A stretch of 29,531 nucleotides of DNA, taken from the NCBI GenBank assembly GCA_018816605.1, contig JAHIVS010000536.1:1-29531 (forward strand), given 5' to 3'. The position numbers and the translations under genes were made by a program. The notes beneath the pieces were generated by a model that worked only from the letters and a program-made list of their open reading frames with translations, had not been told where the DNA came from and did no database searches. Source of the stretch: Pseudomonadota bacterium. GTDB taxonomy: Bacteria; Desulfobacterota; Desulfobacteria; Desulfobacterales; Desulfobacteraceae. Positions 14,528 to 24,695 of the stretch are shown here, piece by piece; position 1 is the stretch's first letter, and each line of letters opens with the position of its first letter.

Positions 14528-15535
14528 TTGCAAAACAGTATTGCCGATATTGAACGACAGGCCCTTGAAAATATTGAAAGGGCCGGAACCTCTGAAGAAC
14601 TTGAAGCTTTGTCCACCCGGTACCTTGGCAGGAAGGGAGAACTCACAGGGTTTTTGAGGAACATCTCATCCCTTCCGGAGGATGAGCGTCCCGCTGCCGG
14701 GAAAGATGCCAATCTGTTGAAGGTGAAGCTTGAAGGGCTGATAAAACAAGCGTTCTCAGACATTGAAGCCCGCCTTACAGGCGGGCTTGCCGATATTGAT
14801 GTAACCCTGCCCGGCCGGCCGGCTGTCAGGGGATCCCTTCATCCCATTACCCAGGTCTTGAATGAAATCAGCGGGATATTTATGCGCCTGGGATTTGATA
14901 TTGCAGAAGGGCCTGAGGTTGAAACGGATTACTATAATTTCGAGGCCTTGAACATTCCAAAATACCATCCTGCCAGGGATATGCAGGACACCTTCTATGT
15001 GTCAGACAATATTGTTTTACGAACCCATACCTCCCCGTCCCAACCCAGGGCAATGGAAAAAACAGATCCGCCGGTACGGATTATATCCGCCGGTAAGGTG
15101 TTCCGGTGTGATTCGGATCTGACCCATACGCCCATGTTTCACCAGATCGAAGGTCTGATGGTGGATAAAAACATTTCTTTTGGAGATCTAAAGGGGGTAT
15201 TAACCACCTTTGTCCATCAGTTTTTTGACAAGGAGACCTCTCTCCGGTTTAGACCCAGCTTTTTTCCGTTTACCGAACCCAGTGCAGAAGTGGATATCCG
15301 CTGCGTTATGTGCAAGGGCAAAGGGTGCCGAGTTTGCTCCAAGACCGGATGGCTTGAGGTCCTGGGTTCCGGCATGGTTCATCCTGCGGTGTTTGAAAAT
15401 GTCGGATATGATACAAGCGTTTACACGGGCTTTGCCTTTGGTGTCGGTATAGAGCGGATGGCCATGCTCAAGTATGGTATTGATGATATCAGAAAATATT
15501 ATGAAAACGATATTCGTTTTCTAGGGCAGTTTTAA
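14528..15535 (+). CDS. pheS: Phenylalanine-tRNA ligase alpha subunit
   Basis: 335 residues. The N-terminal coiled-coil region (about 1-90) precedes the class II catalytic core. That core includes GPEVETDYYNFEALNIPKYHPARDMQDTFY, motif 2 around FRCDSDLTHTPMFHQIEGL, and motif 3 GFAFGVGIERMAMLKYGI near the end. A four-Cys CVMCKGKGCRVC-type element (about 256-268) is also found in many PheS proteins. With PheT it forms the (alpha-beta)2 enzyme that charges tRNA-Phe. The start is a TTG at 14528 preceded by a GGGGG run, and no ATG is nearby. It is in the operon behind rplT and one base before pheT. Confidence 0.96.
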   Translation: MQNSIADIERQALENIERAGTSEELEALSTRYLGRKGELTGFLRNISSLPEDERPAAGKDANLLKVKLEGLIKQAFSDIEARLTGGLADIDVTLPGRPAVRGSLHPITQVLNEISGIFMRLGFDIAEGPEVETDYYNFEALNIPKYHPARDMQDTFYVSDNIVLRTHTSPSQPRAMEKTDPPVRIISAGKVFRCDSDLTHTPMFHQIEGLMVDKNISFGDLKGVLTTFVHQFFDKETSLRFRPSFFPFTEPSAEVDIRCVMCKGKGCRVCSKTGWLEVLGSGMVHPAVFENVGYDTSVYTGFAFGVGIERMAMLKYGIDDIRKYYENDIRFLGQF

Positions 15536-15536
15536 T

Positions 15537-17975
15537 ATGAAAGTCAGTTTAAGCTGGTTAAAAGAATACATCCCGGTCGATCTGGATCCCCAAGAAATCT
15601 CCGACAGGCTCACCATGGCGGGACTTGAAGTCGATTCCCTTGAAAACCTGTATGATTATCTGGACAATGTGGTTGTGGCCAGGGTGACCGAAGTCAGAAA
15701 ACATCCCAATGCAGATAACCTTTCCTGCTGTACGGTCGATGCCGGGGGTCAAGTGCCTTTGCAGATTGTTTGTGGGGCGCCCAATGTTCGGCCAGGGATG
15801 TTTGTTCCCTGTGCCTTGGCGGGTGCCGTATTGCCCGGAGACCTGAAAATCAAAAAGAGTAAACTTCGGGGGGAAAAGTCCGAAGGGATGCTGTGCAGCG
15901 GAGCTGAGCTAAGGATTGCAGCTGATGCCGCAGGCATAATGGACCTTGGCGAGGGACACTTGCCGGGAACGCCTTTGGAAAAAGCCCTGGGGCTTTCCGA
16001 TACGGTTTTTGAAATTGATTTGACCCCCAACCGGCCCGATTGCCTGAGCGTGATCGGTGTTGCCCGTGAAGTGGGTGCGTTTACCACACCTAAGGCCAGG
16101 GTGCGCTTACCCGAAGTTATCCTGCCCCAGGGGAAAATTGTCAGCAAGTCCATCCATGACTATGCAAGTGTGTCCATTCAGGATCCGGACCTCTGCCCCC
16201 GCTATTCTGCAGGAATGCTGTTTGACGTTAAGGTGGGGCCGTCGCCCTTCTGGCTGTGCCGAAAACTGGAATCTGTCGGCTTGACCCCCATCAACAATGT
16301 GGTGGATGTGACCAACTTTGTCATGCTTGAGACCGGTCAACCCCTCCATGCATTTGATTTTGATAATGTGGCCAAAGGAAAAATCATTGTCAGAAAAGCC
16401 GGGAGTGCCATTGATTTTACCACCCTGGACTCCAAGACACATAAGCTGGATCCTGAAATGCTCATGATCTGTGATGGAGAGCGGGCTGTGGCGTTGGCCG
16501 GCGTCATGGGCGGGGAAAATTCCGAAATTTCGGATACCACGACCTGTGTGCTGATAGAGAGTGCCTATTTTAATCCCATTTCCATTCGAAGGACTGCCAA
16601 GCGAACCGGTATTGCAACAGATGCCTCCCATCGGTTTGAGCGGGGAGTGGATCCCGAAGGAACGGTGTATGCAATGAAGCGTGCCGTTTCTTTGATTGCA
16701 CAGATTTGTGATGCCTCCATTACCCGGGATATAATAGATGAATATCCCCTGGGGTCTGTGCCGGTGACGCTTGTTTTGAGTACGGATGCCTTAAATACCC
16801 GTCTGGGCACGGATTTTTCCCCTAAAACCATTGGAGAGATTTTGCAATCGGTTGAATTCGGCGTTGAACAAACAGGCGAAAAGCAGTTAAAGGTCTTTAT
16901 TCCTTCCTACAGAGTGGATGTGACCCGCCCCGAAGATTTATCCGAAGAGGTCGCGCGTCTGTGGGGCTATAACAATATCAAGACCAGCTATCCCCTGGTG
17001 CCTGCAAAGGGAAAGGCCCTGTCACCGGTGTTGGGGCTCAGGGAAAAAATCCGGCAGACCTTGCCCGGGTTTTCTTTTTATGAAGCCATTAATTATAATT
17101 TTATCCACGAAGCCTCCTGTGACCGGTTAAAATTATCTGAAACCGATGCCAGAAGGTCAATGGAAAAGATTCTAAACCCCATATCGGATCAGATGTCAGT
17201 CCTGAGGACTTCCCTTGTGCCCGGGCTTCTTGAAACCATGAAACGGAACAATTCCCAGCAGTCTGACACCCTGAGGATCTTTGAGATCGGCAAGACGTTT
17301 TTTGCAACCCGTCCGGGAGAATTGCCCGAAGAGCGGGAAATGGTGGCGGGCCTGATAACCGGGGCACGGAGTGAACAATTTTGGGCGTCCAAAAAGACCG
17401 GCGTGGATTTTTTTGACCTAAAGGGGATTGTGGAAGGCCTGCTGGGTGATTTGTTTATAAAGGATGCCCTTTTTTCAAAATTGGAAAAAGGTGTCTGTCC
17501 TTATTTTGAAATCGGTTTCGGGGCCGTTGTGAAAGTTTCGGATAGGGTTTTGGGGTCCTTGGGAAAGATTGATGGCCAGGTATTGAAAAATTTTGGATTA
17601 AAACAGGATGCCTATGTGTTTGATTTGGATCTGGCCCTGCTTTTACAATTGATGCCCGAATCCATCCAGGCCGTTCCGCTTCCGAGGTTTCCTTCCCTTT
17701 CAAGGGATATGACCTTTATTGTAGACAAAAAAATTGAAGTGGGTGCCATCCTGGGTCAGATAAAGTCGTTTGCCCAAGGGCAATCCCTTATCGAGGATAT
17801 GTTTTTATTTGATGTATTTGAAGGCAAACCCCTTGCCGAAGGTAAAAAGTCTTTGTCCTTTAGGGTGGTTTACAGGTCAACGACCAAAACCCTGGAGGAA
17901 AAAAACATTAAAAAAATACACGCCACCCTGTCAGAAACCATTTTGGAGAAGTTTCAGGCAAGCCTGCCTGAATAA
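15537..17975 (+). CDS. pheT: Phenylalanine-tRNA ligase beta subunit
   Basis: 812 residues, the usual length for bacterial PheT. Domains in order are an EMAP-type tRNA-binding domain (about 40-150, VTEVRKHPNADNLSCC), the B3/B4 editing region (about 215-385, with FVMLETGQPLHAFD), B5 (about 405-475), a catalytic-like core (about 485-690), and a C-terminal ferredoxin-fold anticodon-binding domain (about 715-810, RFPSLSRDMTFIVD). The B3/B4 domain removes Tyr mischarged onto tRNA-Phe. The ATG lies one base after the pheS stop codon, so the two are translationally coupled. No ihfA gene follows, unlike in E. coli; a tRNA-Gly gene comes next. Confidence 0.97.
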   Translation: MKVSLSWLKEYIPVDLDPQEISDRLTMAGLEVDSLENLYDYLDNVVVARVTEVRKHPNADNLSCCTVDAGGQVPLQIVCGAPNVRPGMFVPCALAGAVLPGDLKIKKSKLRGEKSEGMLCSGAELRIAADAAGIMDLGEGHLPGTPLEKALGLSDTVFEIDLTPNRPDCLSVIGVAREVGAFTTPKARVRLPEVILPQGKIVSKSIHDYASVSIQDPDLCPRYSAGMLFDVKVGPSPFWLCRKLESVGLTPINNVVDVTNFVMLETGQPLHAFDFDNVAKGKIIVRKAGSAIDFTTLDSKTHKLDPEMLMICDGERAVALAGVMGGENSEISDTTTCVLIESAYFNPISIRRTAKRTGIATDASHRFERGVDPEGTVYAMKRAVSLIAQICDASITRDIIDEYPLGSVPVTLVLSTDALNTRLGTDFSPKTIGEILQSVEFGVEQTGEKQLKVFIPSYRVDVTRPEDLSEEVARLWGYNNIKTSYPLVPAKGKALSPVLGLREKIRQTLPGFSFYEAINYNFIHEASCDRLKLSETDARRSMEKILNPISDQMSVLRTSLVPGLLETMKRNNSQQSDTLRIFEIGKTFFATRPGELPEEREMVAGLITGARSEQFWASKKTGVDFFDLKGIVEGLLGDLFIKDALFSKLEKGVCPYFEIGFGAVVKVSDRVLGSLGKIDGQVLKNFGLKQDAYVFDLDLALLLQLMPESIQAVPLPRFPSLSRDMTFIVDKKIEVGAILGQIKSFAQGQSLIEDMFLFDVFEGKPLAEGKKSLSFRVVYRSTTKTLEEKNIKKIHATLSETILEKFQASLPE

Positions 17976-17984
17976 AATGGGGTG

Positions 17985-18013
17985 TTGACAAATGGTAAGG
18001 GGGTTGATATATT
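17985..18013 (+). promoter_or_regulatory. Strong promoter for tRNA-Gly
   Basis: A perfect TTGACA (17985-17990), a spacer of exactly 17 bases, and TATATT (18008-18013). Predicted transcription start is near 18020, only a few bases before the mature tRNA. It starts 10 bases after the pheT stop codon. Confidence 0.85.
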
Positions 18014-18024
18014 ACGCTGCTAAT

Positions 18025-18100
18025 GCGGGCATAACTCAGCTGGTAGAGTGCAAGCTTCCCAAGCTTGATGTCGCGAGTTCGAGCCTCGTTGCCCGCTCCA
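18025..18100 (+). tRNA. tRNA-Gly, anticodon CCC
   Basis: 76 bases that fold into a complete cloverleaf. The acceptor arms are GCGGGCA and TGCCCGC, the D stem is ACTC/GAGT, and the anticodon stem is CAAGC/GCTTG around the loop TTCCCAA. The T stem is GCGAG/CTCGT with a TTCGAGC loop. The loop places CCC at positions 34-36, so it reads GGG glycine codons. The 3' CCA is encoded (18098-18100). It has its own promoter just upstream and a T-run directly after. Confidence 0.95.
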
Positions 18101-18208
18101 TCTTTTTTTTGGGAATGGGATGGCAGATAAGTTCCATTTAATGGGGTTAAGATATGATCTGAGCCGGTAGTATGGTGGTAAGGATTTTGTTAAGGTTAAA
18201 TTACTAGG

Positions 18209-18230
18209 AACGGGCGTCTGCCCGTTTTTG
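18209..18230 (+). terminator. Intrinsic terminator before rimP
   Basis: AACGGGC (18209-18215) and GCCCGTT (18220-18226) form a perfect 7-bp stem with a four-base loop, followed by Ts. It lies between the tRNA and rimP. It probably ends the tRNA transcript; the T-run at 18102-18110 directly after the tRNA may be a first release point. I see no convincing promoter between this terminator and rimP, so some read-through may feed the rimP-nusA operon. Confidence 0.75.
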
Positions 18231-18272
18231 TATTTGGGGATAAGTAAAGTTTTAAGAGGGTGTGGCTGTATT

Positions 18273-18749
18273 ATGGTTTTTGGGAGACATGAAGAGACCG
18301 GGACACTGAAGGGGAAGATTTGGGCCGTTGCAGCCCCCTTGTGCCTTGCCGAGAATTTTGAGCTGGTGAATGTCGAGGTAGGGGCCGGAGACAGGGAGAA
18401 AACCGTCGGCATCTACCTGGATAAGCCCGGCGGGATTACCTTGGACGATTGTGCATATATCAGCCGGCAACTGGGAGATCTGATTGACGTGCATATCGAG
18501 CGGATAGGCCGTTACCGGCTTGAAGTTTCTTCTCCCGGGCCCCATAGGCCCTTGAACAAAAAAGAAGATTTTCACCGATTCACCGGGAAGAGAATCAAGA
18601 TTGAAACATACGAGCCGATTGAGGGACAGAAAAAATTTACAGGAATTCTTGAGCGGACAAATGATGATTCTGTTGAAATTGCAGTTGATGGTAAAAAAAT
18701 TGCAATAGCAGACCTTTTGATCAGCAAAGCAATGCTTGCAGGTCAGTAG
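18273..18749 (+). CDS. rimP: Ribosome maturation factor RimP
   Basis: 158 residues from the ATG at 18273. An in-frame TTG at 18228 lies in the terminator stem region and is rejected. The N-terminal domain contains ENFELVNVEVGAG, then VGIYLDKPGGITLDDCAYISRQLGDLID and the typical YRLEVSSPGPHRPL motif. The C-terminal SH3-like domain spans about 95-155. RimP helps assemble the 30S subunit. The ribosome site is weak (AAGAGGG about 12 bases upstream). It directly precedes nusA, the near-universal arrangement. Confidence 0.94.
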   Translation: MVFGRHEETGTLKGKIWAVAAPLCLAENFELVNVEVGAGDREKTVGIYLDKPGGITLDDCAYISRQLGDLIDVHIERIGRYRLEVSSPGPHRPLNKKEDFHRFTGKRIKIETYEPIEGQKKFTGILERTNDDSVEIAVDGKKIAIADLLISKAMLAGQ

Positions 18750-18766
18750 AATGGAGAGCGCTTAAC

Positions 18767-20161
18767 ATGTTTATCACAGATATTAAAAGGGTAATTGACC
18801 AGGTAAGCCGTGAAAAGGGTATTGATTCAGAAGTACTTATAACCACATTGAAGGAGGCCATTGTTTCTGCTGCCAGAAAAAAAATCGGGCCCCGGGCGGA
18901 TATTGAGGTACACTATGATGAAAAGAGTGGTGATATTGAGGTGTTCCATTTTAAAGAAGTGGTTGAACAAGTAGAGTATGCCGATAGCGAATTGACCCTG
19001 GAAGAAGGGCATGAATATGATTCCGAATGTGAAATTGGTGACAGCCTGGGCATTCGCATTGATACGGAAGATTTCGGAAGGATCGCTGCCCAGTCTGCCA
19101 AACAGGTCATCATCCAAAAGATGCGGGAAGCCGAAAGAAATGCAATATACGAAAATTTCATTCATAAAAAGGGCAAAATCATCAATGGCATTGTTCAGCG
19201 GTTTGACCGGGGCAGTCTTGTGGTCAACCTGGGACAGGCCGAAGCTGTTTTAAGGCCCAGGGATCAAATGCCCAAGGAGAATTACAAACGCGGGGACCGA
19301 ATCCGCGCCTATGTGCTGGATGTGCTGGAAGAGTCCAAAGGTGCCCAGATTCTGCTTTCCAGAACCCATCCTGAATTTTTGACAGAATTGTTCAAAACCG
19401 AGGTGCCCGAGGTGTCCGAGGGGATTGTCAGTATCCGGGCGACTGCCAGGGTGCCGGGTCTGAGGGCAAAGATTGCGGTCTCTTCCATCGACTCGGATGT
19501 GGACCCTGTGGGCGCCTGTGTCGGGATGAAGGGCAATCGGGTTCAGAGTATCGTCCAGGAGCTTCGGGGAGAAAAGATCGATATTGTCCAATGGAGCCCG
19601 GATATTGCCAGATTTGTCTGCAATGCCCTTTCCCCGGCTGAGATTGCCAGGGTTATCATTGACGAGGACAATCAATCCATGGAAGTTATTGTTAGCGACG
19701 AATACCTTTCCATTGCCATCGGCAAGGGGGGGCAGAATGTTTCTTTGGCCTGTGAAATTACCGGGTGGCATCTGGAAGTTACAAGTGAAGAAGATTATAG
19801 CCGTGAAGTTAAGCAGGGCTATGACAGTCTCATGAAATTGGGCAATGTGGGTTTGTCCATGGCCGAAACTCTTTTCAAGGCGGGATATGCATCTGTCCAG
19901 GACATTTCGGAAGCATCTGCTGATGATATTGTTGCTATCATGGGCTGTCTTCCGGAAGAGGCGCTGGCAACCATTGAAGAGGCACGACAGATACGAAAAC
20001 AGGAACGCCTAAACCTGGAGCAAGAACGCCAGGCTAAGGAGGCGGCTCGGTTGGATAGAGAAAAGGCCGGCTTGTTGAAAAAACAGGAATCCGAAGGGGC
20101 AAAAGACCCTGTGGATCCAAATGCCACTGCAGCGGATGACAAACAAGACGCTGGAGAGTAA
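18767..20161 (+). CDS. nusA: Transcription termination/antitermination factor NusA
   Basis: 464 residues. The NusA N-terminal RNA-polymerase-binding domain covers about 1-125. An S1 domain spans about 135-200, KH1 has GMKGNR (253-258) and KH2 has GKGGQN (319-324). One helix-hairpin-helix-type domain (about 360-410) is followed by a charged tail rich in Gln, Glu, Lys and Ala (about 411-464) that is probably disordered or a single helix. E. coli NusA has two acidic repeats there; this protein has one plus the tail. It binds RNA polymerase and nascent RNA to control pausing, termination and rRNA antitermination. It sits between rimP and infB. Confidence 0.96.
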   Translation: MFITDIKRVIDQVSREKGIDSEVLITTLKEAIVSAARKKIGPRADIEVHYDEKSGDIEVFHFKEVVEQVEYADSELTLEEGHEYDSECEIGDSLGIRIDTEDFGRIAAQSAKQVIIQKMREAERNAIYENFIHKKGKIINGIVQRFDRGSLVVNLGQAEAVLRPRDQMPKENYKRGDRIRAYVLDVLEESKGAQILLSRTHPEFLTELFKTEVPEVSEGIVSIRATARVPGLRAKIAVSSIDSDVDPVGACVGMKGNRVQSIVQELRGEKIDIVQWSPDIARFVCNALSPAEIARVIIDEDNQSMEVIVSDEYLSIAIGKGGQNVSLACEITGWHLEVTSEEDYSREVKQGYDSLMKLGNVGLSMAETLFKAGYASVQDISEASADDIVAIMGCLPEEALATIEEARQIRKQERLNLEQERQAKEAARLDREKAGLLKKQESEGAKDPVDPNATAADDKQDAGE

Positions 20162-20219
20162 ATTGTAAACGGAGCAGGCACGAGAAAAAATATTTAAAGA
20201 GGATTACTGGGGGCAACGA

Positions 20220-23189
20220 ATGGTGAAGGTCAGAGTGTATGAGTTAGCTAAAGATCTGAACATGACAAACAGAGCGCTTCTTAATAAAATGAAGGAACTG
20301 AAAATCGAAGTTAATAGCCATATGAGTTCTCTGGAAGACAGTGCGATCAGCGAAATTAAAAAAAGTCTGTTTGGTCAAAAGAAACAGAAAAATGATGTGA
20401 AGGTGAAACCCTCTGTCATCCGCCGGCGTAGACATGCCCATGAAGAAGAAATCGACTCCGAGCCTGAAGATAAGATTGCCGAGCAAGCACCTGCCATGGA
20501 GCCCATTGCATCAATTGCTCCCGGTAAAGAAAAGCCCGAAGATTCTTCCGGAAAAACCCCTGTGGAGCCGGAGCGGCAAAAAATAACAGAGCCAAAAGTG
20601 GTTGCTCCGGAAACGCCAGTTGTCAAAGCCAAAATAAAAAAATCAGAACCTGCAAAGATTGTCAAGCCCGTCCCGGTGGTAAAGGGAATAAAACCTGAGG
20701 CGGACCTAAAAAAAATAGAGACGCCAGTCATCATAGAGGAGGCTGTCATAAAAGATACCATGGCTGCTGTGAAAAAGGCCGAGGCTTCTGTACAAGAAGA
20801 TAAGGGCCAGGAGATTAATGGTGATGCGTTGAAAGACCCCGGCAAGCAACCCCTAGGCCGGGAAAATTTGAGACCTGCTCCTGAAAAGGTCGACGCGGCA
20901 GAGGCGGCAGACGAACAGGCGGATTCGGAAGATTCGGAAACCGATGATGCCAAGGCCCTGGCCAGAAAGAAAAAGAAAAAACGAAAATCAACTCCGGCCA
21001 AGATAGTTAAGATTGCAGATCCTGCAGTTCTCAAAAATCTGGAAAAACTTAAAGCTCCAGAAGAAAAAGCCAGGGTGATGGGCAAGGTGGATGGACCTCC
21101 GCCCGTTGCAGAGAAGGCCGCAGCTCCCCAGCGAAAACCTTTCTCCCCAAGACCTGCAGCTTCAGATCGTCAGGGCAAAGCGCCGAATATCTCTGTGGAA
21201 GAGATGATTCCGGTTGCTGATGCCGGCTTCAGAAAAAAAGAAAAACGGAGGGAGGGATTTGCGGAACCGGAATTTGACGGAAAACGCAAAAAACGCAATA
21301 AAAAATCCGTGGTTGAAGGTGATGATTTGTACAAGGGCCACGGCCGGAAAAGAAAGGGTAAGAAAGAGGCCCGGGGAGGCAAGAAAGGCAATTTTCAGAA
21401 AACCCAGATTACAACACCCAAGGCCATTAAACGCCGGATCAAAATTGATGAAGCCATCGAGCTTTCAGAACTTGCCAAGCGTATGGGGATCAAGGCCAAT
21501 GAAATGATTGTAAAGTTGATGGGCATGGGGGTCATGGCCACGGTGAATCAGACCATTGATTTTGAAACCGCTACCCTTGTGGCAACGGAATTTGATTTTG
21601 AAGTGGAGAAGGCAAATTCCCAGGAGGAAGATCTCCTCCAGATCAAGACGGCTGAGGATGCGGAAGAAGACTTGATCGCAAGTCCGCCTGTTGTAACCAT
21701 CATGGGCCATGTCGACCATGGAAAAACCTCTTTACTGGATGTTATCAGAAAATCAAAAATTACCAGCGGCGAAGCCGGCGGTATTACCCAGCACATTGGT
21801 GCCTATAATGTCGAAACCCCCAATGGGGGACGGATTACGTTCCTTGATACACCCGGCCATGCCGCTTTTACGGCCATGCGCTCCAGGGGCGCCAAGGTAA
21901 CCGATATCGTCATCCTGGTCGTGGCAGCCGATGACGGTGTCATGCCCCAGACCATTGAGGCCATCAACCATTCCAAGGCTGCGGGTGTGCCGGTGGTTGT
22001 GGCAGTCAATAAGATGGACAAGCCCGGTGCGGATCCGGACCGGATTATGCGGGAGTTGTCGGAACTGGACCTGCTGTCTGAAGAATGGGGCGGGAATGTT
22101 ATCTTTGTAAAGGTTTCTGCCAAGACAGGCGAAGGGATCGATGAACTGCTTGAAATGGTTCTCCTCCAGTCCGAGGTGCTTGAGCTGAAGGCAAACCCGG
22201 ACCGGAAGGCTACGGGGTATGTGGTGGAATCCCGGCTGGATGTCGGCCGGGGATCGGTTGCAACGGTTCTGGTCAAGCAAGGAACCTTAAGGGATGGGGA
22301 CCCCATTGTGTGCGGCCTTCATTCCGGTCGGATACGGGCCATGATCGATGATGCAGGAGAGCGCATCGATGCGGCCGGTCCCAGCACACCGGTGGAAATA
22401 GTCGGTCTTACAGGCGTGCCCGATGCCGGAGATGAATTTACGGCTGTGGATTCAGACAAGGAAGCAAAGCAGATCGCTTCCCATAGAATGCAGAAGCAGC
22501 GGGCCAAGGAACTGGCCAAAAAGAGCCGGGCCAATTTGGAAAAAATGTTCGAAAACCTGGGATCCGCTGAAGTCAAAGAGCTTAAGCTGATAGTCAAGGC
22601 AGATGTCCACGGTTCCATTGAAGCCTTGAACGATTCCCTCAAAGACCTTGCCAAGGAAGAAGTGGATATTAAAATTGTCCATTCCGGTGCCGGAACCATC
22701 AATGAATCCGATGTTGCCCTGGCGGCCGTGTCCGATGCCATTATCATCGGGTTTAACGTCAGGCCTTCCCCCCAGATCCGTAAAATGGCCAAGGATGAAA
22801 ATGTGGACATGCGGTTCTATGATATTATTTATAATGTCATCAATGATATCAAAGCAGCACTGGATGGGATGATGCCCTCTACCTTCCATGAGATCATTAT
22901 CGGCCGGGCCGAAGTGCGGGAAATCTTTGTGGTGCCGAAGATGGGAACCATTGCAGGATCCCATGTTGTGGAGGGCAAGGTGGTCCGGGGCAAAAAGATC
23001 CGTCTCCTCAGGGATGGGGTCATTAAATGCGACACAGCCCTGTCCTCTTTGCGGCGGTTTAAGGATGATGTTAAGGAAGTGGACCAAGGCTACGAGTGCG
23101 GTATCGGTCTTGAAAAATACAATGACATCAAAGTCGAAGATGTCATTGAGTGTTATGAAGTTGAAGAAAGAAAGTATAAGGGTGAGTAA
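20220..23189 (+). CDS. infB: Translation initiation factor IF-2
   Basis: 989 residues. The IF2 N-terminal subdomain ([20 protein letters not shown]) occupies about 1-50. A long low-complexity linker rich in Lys, Glu, Pro and Ala follows (about 55-400), with basic patches near 245-260 and 340-395. A second IF2_N-like segment (about 405-460) leads to the GTPase domain: G1 GHVDHGKT (about 495-502), G3 DTPGH (about 543), G4 NKMD (about 597) and G5 SAK. Domains II, C1 and C2 complete the protein. It delivers fMet-tRNA to the 30S subunit and promotes subunit joining. No ylxR or L7Ae-like gene lies between nusA and infB. Confidence 0.97.
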   Translation: MVKVRVYELAKDLNMTNRALLNKMKELKIEVNSHMSSLEDSAISEIKKSLFGQKKQKNDVKVKPSVIRRRRHAHEEEIDSEPEDKIAEQAPAMEPIASIAPGKEKPEDSSGKTPVEPERQKITEPKVVAPETPVVKAKIKKSEPAKIVKPVPVVKGIKPEADLKKIETPVIIEEAVIKDTMAAVKKAEASVQEDKGQEINGDALKDPGKQPLGRENLRPAPEKVDAAEAADEQADSEDSETDDAKALARKKKKKRKSTPAKIVKIADPAVLKNLEKLKAPEEKARVMGKVDGPPPVAEKAAAPQRKPFSPRPAASDRQGKAPNISVEEMIPVADAGFRKKEKRREGFAEPEFDGKRKKRNKKSVVEGDDLYKGHGRKRKGKKEARGGKKGNFQKTQITTPKAIKRRIKIDEAIELSELAKRMGIKANEMIVKLMGMGVMATVNQTIDFETATLVATEFDFEVEKANSQEEDLLQIKTAEDAEEDLIASPPVVTIMGHVDHGKTSLLDVIRKSKITSGEAGGITQHIGAYNVETPNGGRITFLDTPGHAAFTAMRSRGAKVTDIVILVVAADDGVMPQTIEAINHSKAAGVPVVVAVNKMDKPGADPDRIMRELSELDLLSEEWGGNVIFVKVSAKTGEGIDELLEMVLLQSEVLELKANPDRKATGYVVESRLDVGRGSVATVLVKQGTLRDGDPIVCGLHSGRIRAMIDDAGERIDAAGPSTPVEIVGLTGVPDAGDEFTAVDSDKEAKQIASHRMQKQRAKELAKKSRANLEKMFENLGSAEVKELKLIVKADVHGSIEALNDSLKDLAKEEVDIKIVHSGAGTINESDVALAAVSDAIIIGFNVRPSPQIRKMAKDENVDMRFYDIIYNVINDIKAALDGMMPSTFHEIIIGRAEVREIFVVPKMGTIAGSHVVEGKVVRGKKIRLLRDGVIKCDTALSSLRRFKDDVKEVDQGYECGIGLEKYNDIKVEDVIECYEVEERKYKGE

Positions 23190-23195
23190 GATAGA

Positions 23196-23609
23196 ATGAA
23201 ACCCTATTTGCGCGCAGACAGAATCAGTGTCCAGATCCAGGTGGCCATCACGGAACTTTTGAGAAAGAAGCTGCAGAATCCAAAAGTGGAAATGGCCACC
23301 ATCAGCGGAGTGCGACTCACCTCCGACCTCCGGATTGCCTATGTGTATATTACGGTGTTCGGGGGCAAGAAGAAGATTGCCGAGACCATGAAGGGGTTTG
23401 CTGAATCAAAGGGGTTTATCAAGAAGAGCATTGCTCCCCAGCTGGGGCTCAAATTTATGCCGGACCTTAAGTTCATCCACGATGATTCTTTTGATAAAGC
23501 TGCCAGAATGGATGCCCTTATCAAGTCGGCCTCAGATTCGGATTTAAAGCCTTCGGAAGAATTCTCCCCGGAAGAACCGGTCGATCCGGTCGACCCTGAG
23601 GGGTTGTAA
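23196..23609 (+). CDS. rbfA: Ribosome-binding factor A
   Basis: 137 residues with the KH-like RbfA fold: RADRISVQIQVAITELLRKK near the start, then the TISGVRLTSDLRIAYVYITVFG strand and GLKFMPDLKFIHDDSFDKAARMDAL. A short acidic, Pro-rich tail (about 118-137) extends beyond the core. RbfA binds the 30S subunit near the 5' helix of 16S rRNA and acts in late assembly and cold adaptation. It starts six bases after the infB stop codon and is followed by truB. Confidence 0.94.
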   Translation: MKPYLRADRISVQIQVAITELLRKKLQNPKVEMATISGVRLTSDLRIAYVYITVFGGKKKIAETMKGFAESKGFIKKSIAPQLGLKFMPDLKFIHDDSFDKAARMDALIKSASDSDLKPSEEFSPEEPVDPVDPEGL

Positions 23610-23631
23610 TCGTTTCCAAGGTCAGGTTTAA

Positions 23632-24546
23632 ATGAAAGATGGCATTCTAGCAATTGATAAGCCGGAGGGAATCTCTTCGGCTGGAGTGGTCGCCCGGGTA
23701 AAGCGGGTTCTTGGGGTTAAGAAAATCGGGCACACCGGCACCTTGGACCCCTTTGCAACAGGCGTTTTGCTCATCGCCCTTCAAAAGGCCACCCGGATAT
23801 CACGTTTTTTTCTTGCCGGCACCAAACACTATACAGCCCGGGTAACCCTGGGAATTGAAACAGACACCCAAGATTGCACGGGCAGGATCGTATCAGAAGC
23901 AGCTCCCGAAGTCGTGGGGGCTATATCCCCCGAAGATGTTCTTCGAACCGTCGCCCTTTTTGCAGGCAGTCAGGAACAGATCCCCCCCAGTTTTTCCGCA
24001 TTGAAACACAAGGGGCAACCCCTCTACAAACTGGCCCGCCAGGGCGAGATGATACAAAAGCCTCCCAGAAGTATCCAAATTTACACCATATCGGTTCCCG
24101 ATATGCGACTGCCTGAATTCACACTGGATGTCCATTGCTCGGGTGGTACCTATATCCGCAGCCTTGCCAATGATATCGGAAAGAAGCTTGGATGCGGGGC
24201 CCATTTGTCCGGCCTGCGCCGGACCCAATCCGGGGCCTTTGGGCTTGGGAATGCCCTCGGGCTATCGGCTCTGGAAAAAATGACCCCAGAAGAGATTGCA
24301 CCCTATATTCTCCCCATGTCCGACTGCCTTTTCTTCCTGCCCTCGGTAACAGCCGATACGCGTTGTGAAAAAAAAATCAGTTTCGGTCAGAGGCTGTCCT
24401 TTGAGGAGATTGTTCCCCACCTTCCCCCTGGGAGTGCTTTACCTGACTGTATCCGTATGGTGGATGCTTCAAACCAATTACTGGCCCTTATTGAGCCGGA
24501 CAAAGATCAAGCCTTTTATAATTATTGTTGCGTTTTCTCCTGTTAA
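23632..24546 (+). CDS. truB: tRNA pseudouridine-55 synthase TruB
   Basis: 304 residues. The catalytic Asp39 is in GHTGTLDPFATGVL, the family signature. The later motifs PPSFSALKHKGQPLYKLAR and GGTYIRSLANDIG are also present. It converts U55 in the T loop of elongator tRNAs to pseudouridine. The C-terminal part (about 240-304) corresponds to a divergent PUA-like domain; the last residues are Cys-rich (CCVFSC), which is unusual. It lies 22 bases after rbfA. The DHH phosphoesterase gene often found between rbfA and truB is absent. Confidence 0.94.
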   Translation: MKDGILAIDKPEGISSAGVVARVKRVLGVKKIGHTGTLDPFATGVLLIALQKATRISRFFLAGTKHYTARVTLGIETDTQDCTGRIVSEAAPEVVGAISPEDVLRTVALFAGSQEQIPPSFSALKHKGQPLYKLARQGEMIQKPPRSIQIYTISVPDMRLPEFTLDVHCSGGTYIRSLANDIGKKLGCGAHLSGLRRTQSGAFGLGNALGLSALEKMTPEEIAPYILPMSDCLFFLPSVTADTRCEKKISFGQRLSFEEIVPHLPPGSALPDCIRMVDASNQLLALIEPDKDQAFYNYCCVFSC

Positions 24547-24695
24547 CTGGTATCTACAGACGGTTATCCATATTGTAATGGTAGTTGGGTCTGCAGTCTC
24601 TTTTTTCTTCTGAATGGAATATCGGATAAAAGAAATGAAATACGAGACCCGATTTTATACCATGTTTTAATTATTCCAGACAAAGGAGTTCAAAA

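Noticed and set aside
18228..18272. Longer start for rimP at TTG 18228
   Set aside because: The codon lies in the tail of the tRNA terminator and the added peptide is not RimP-like; ATG 18273 fits the family length better.
20375..21085. Long antisense reading frame (236 codons) opposite infB
   Set aside because: It mirrors the Lys/Glu/Pro/Ala-rich IF2 linker; its Ser/Phe/Ala-rich product is what the complement of such codons gives, and it lacks a ribosome site.
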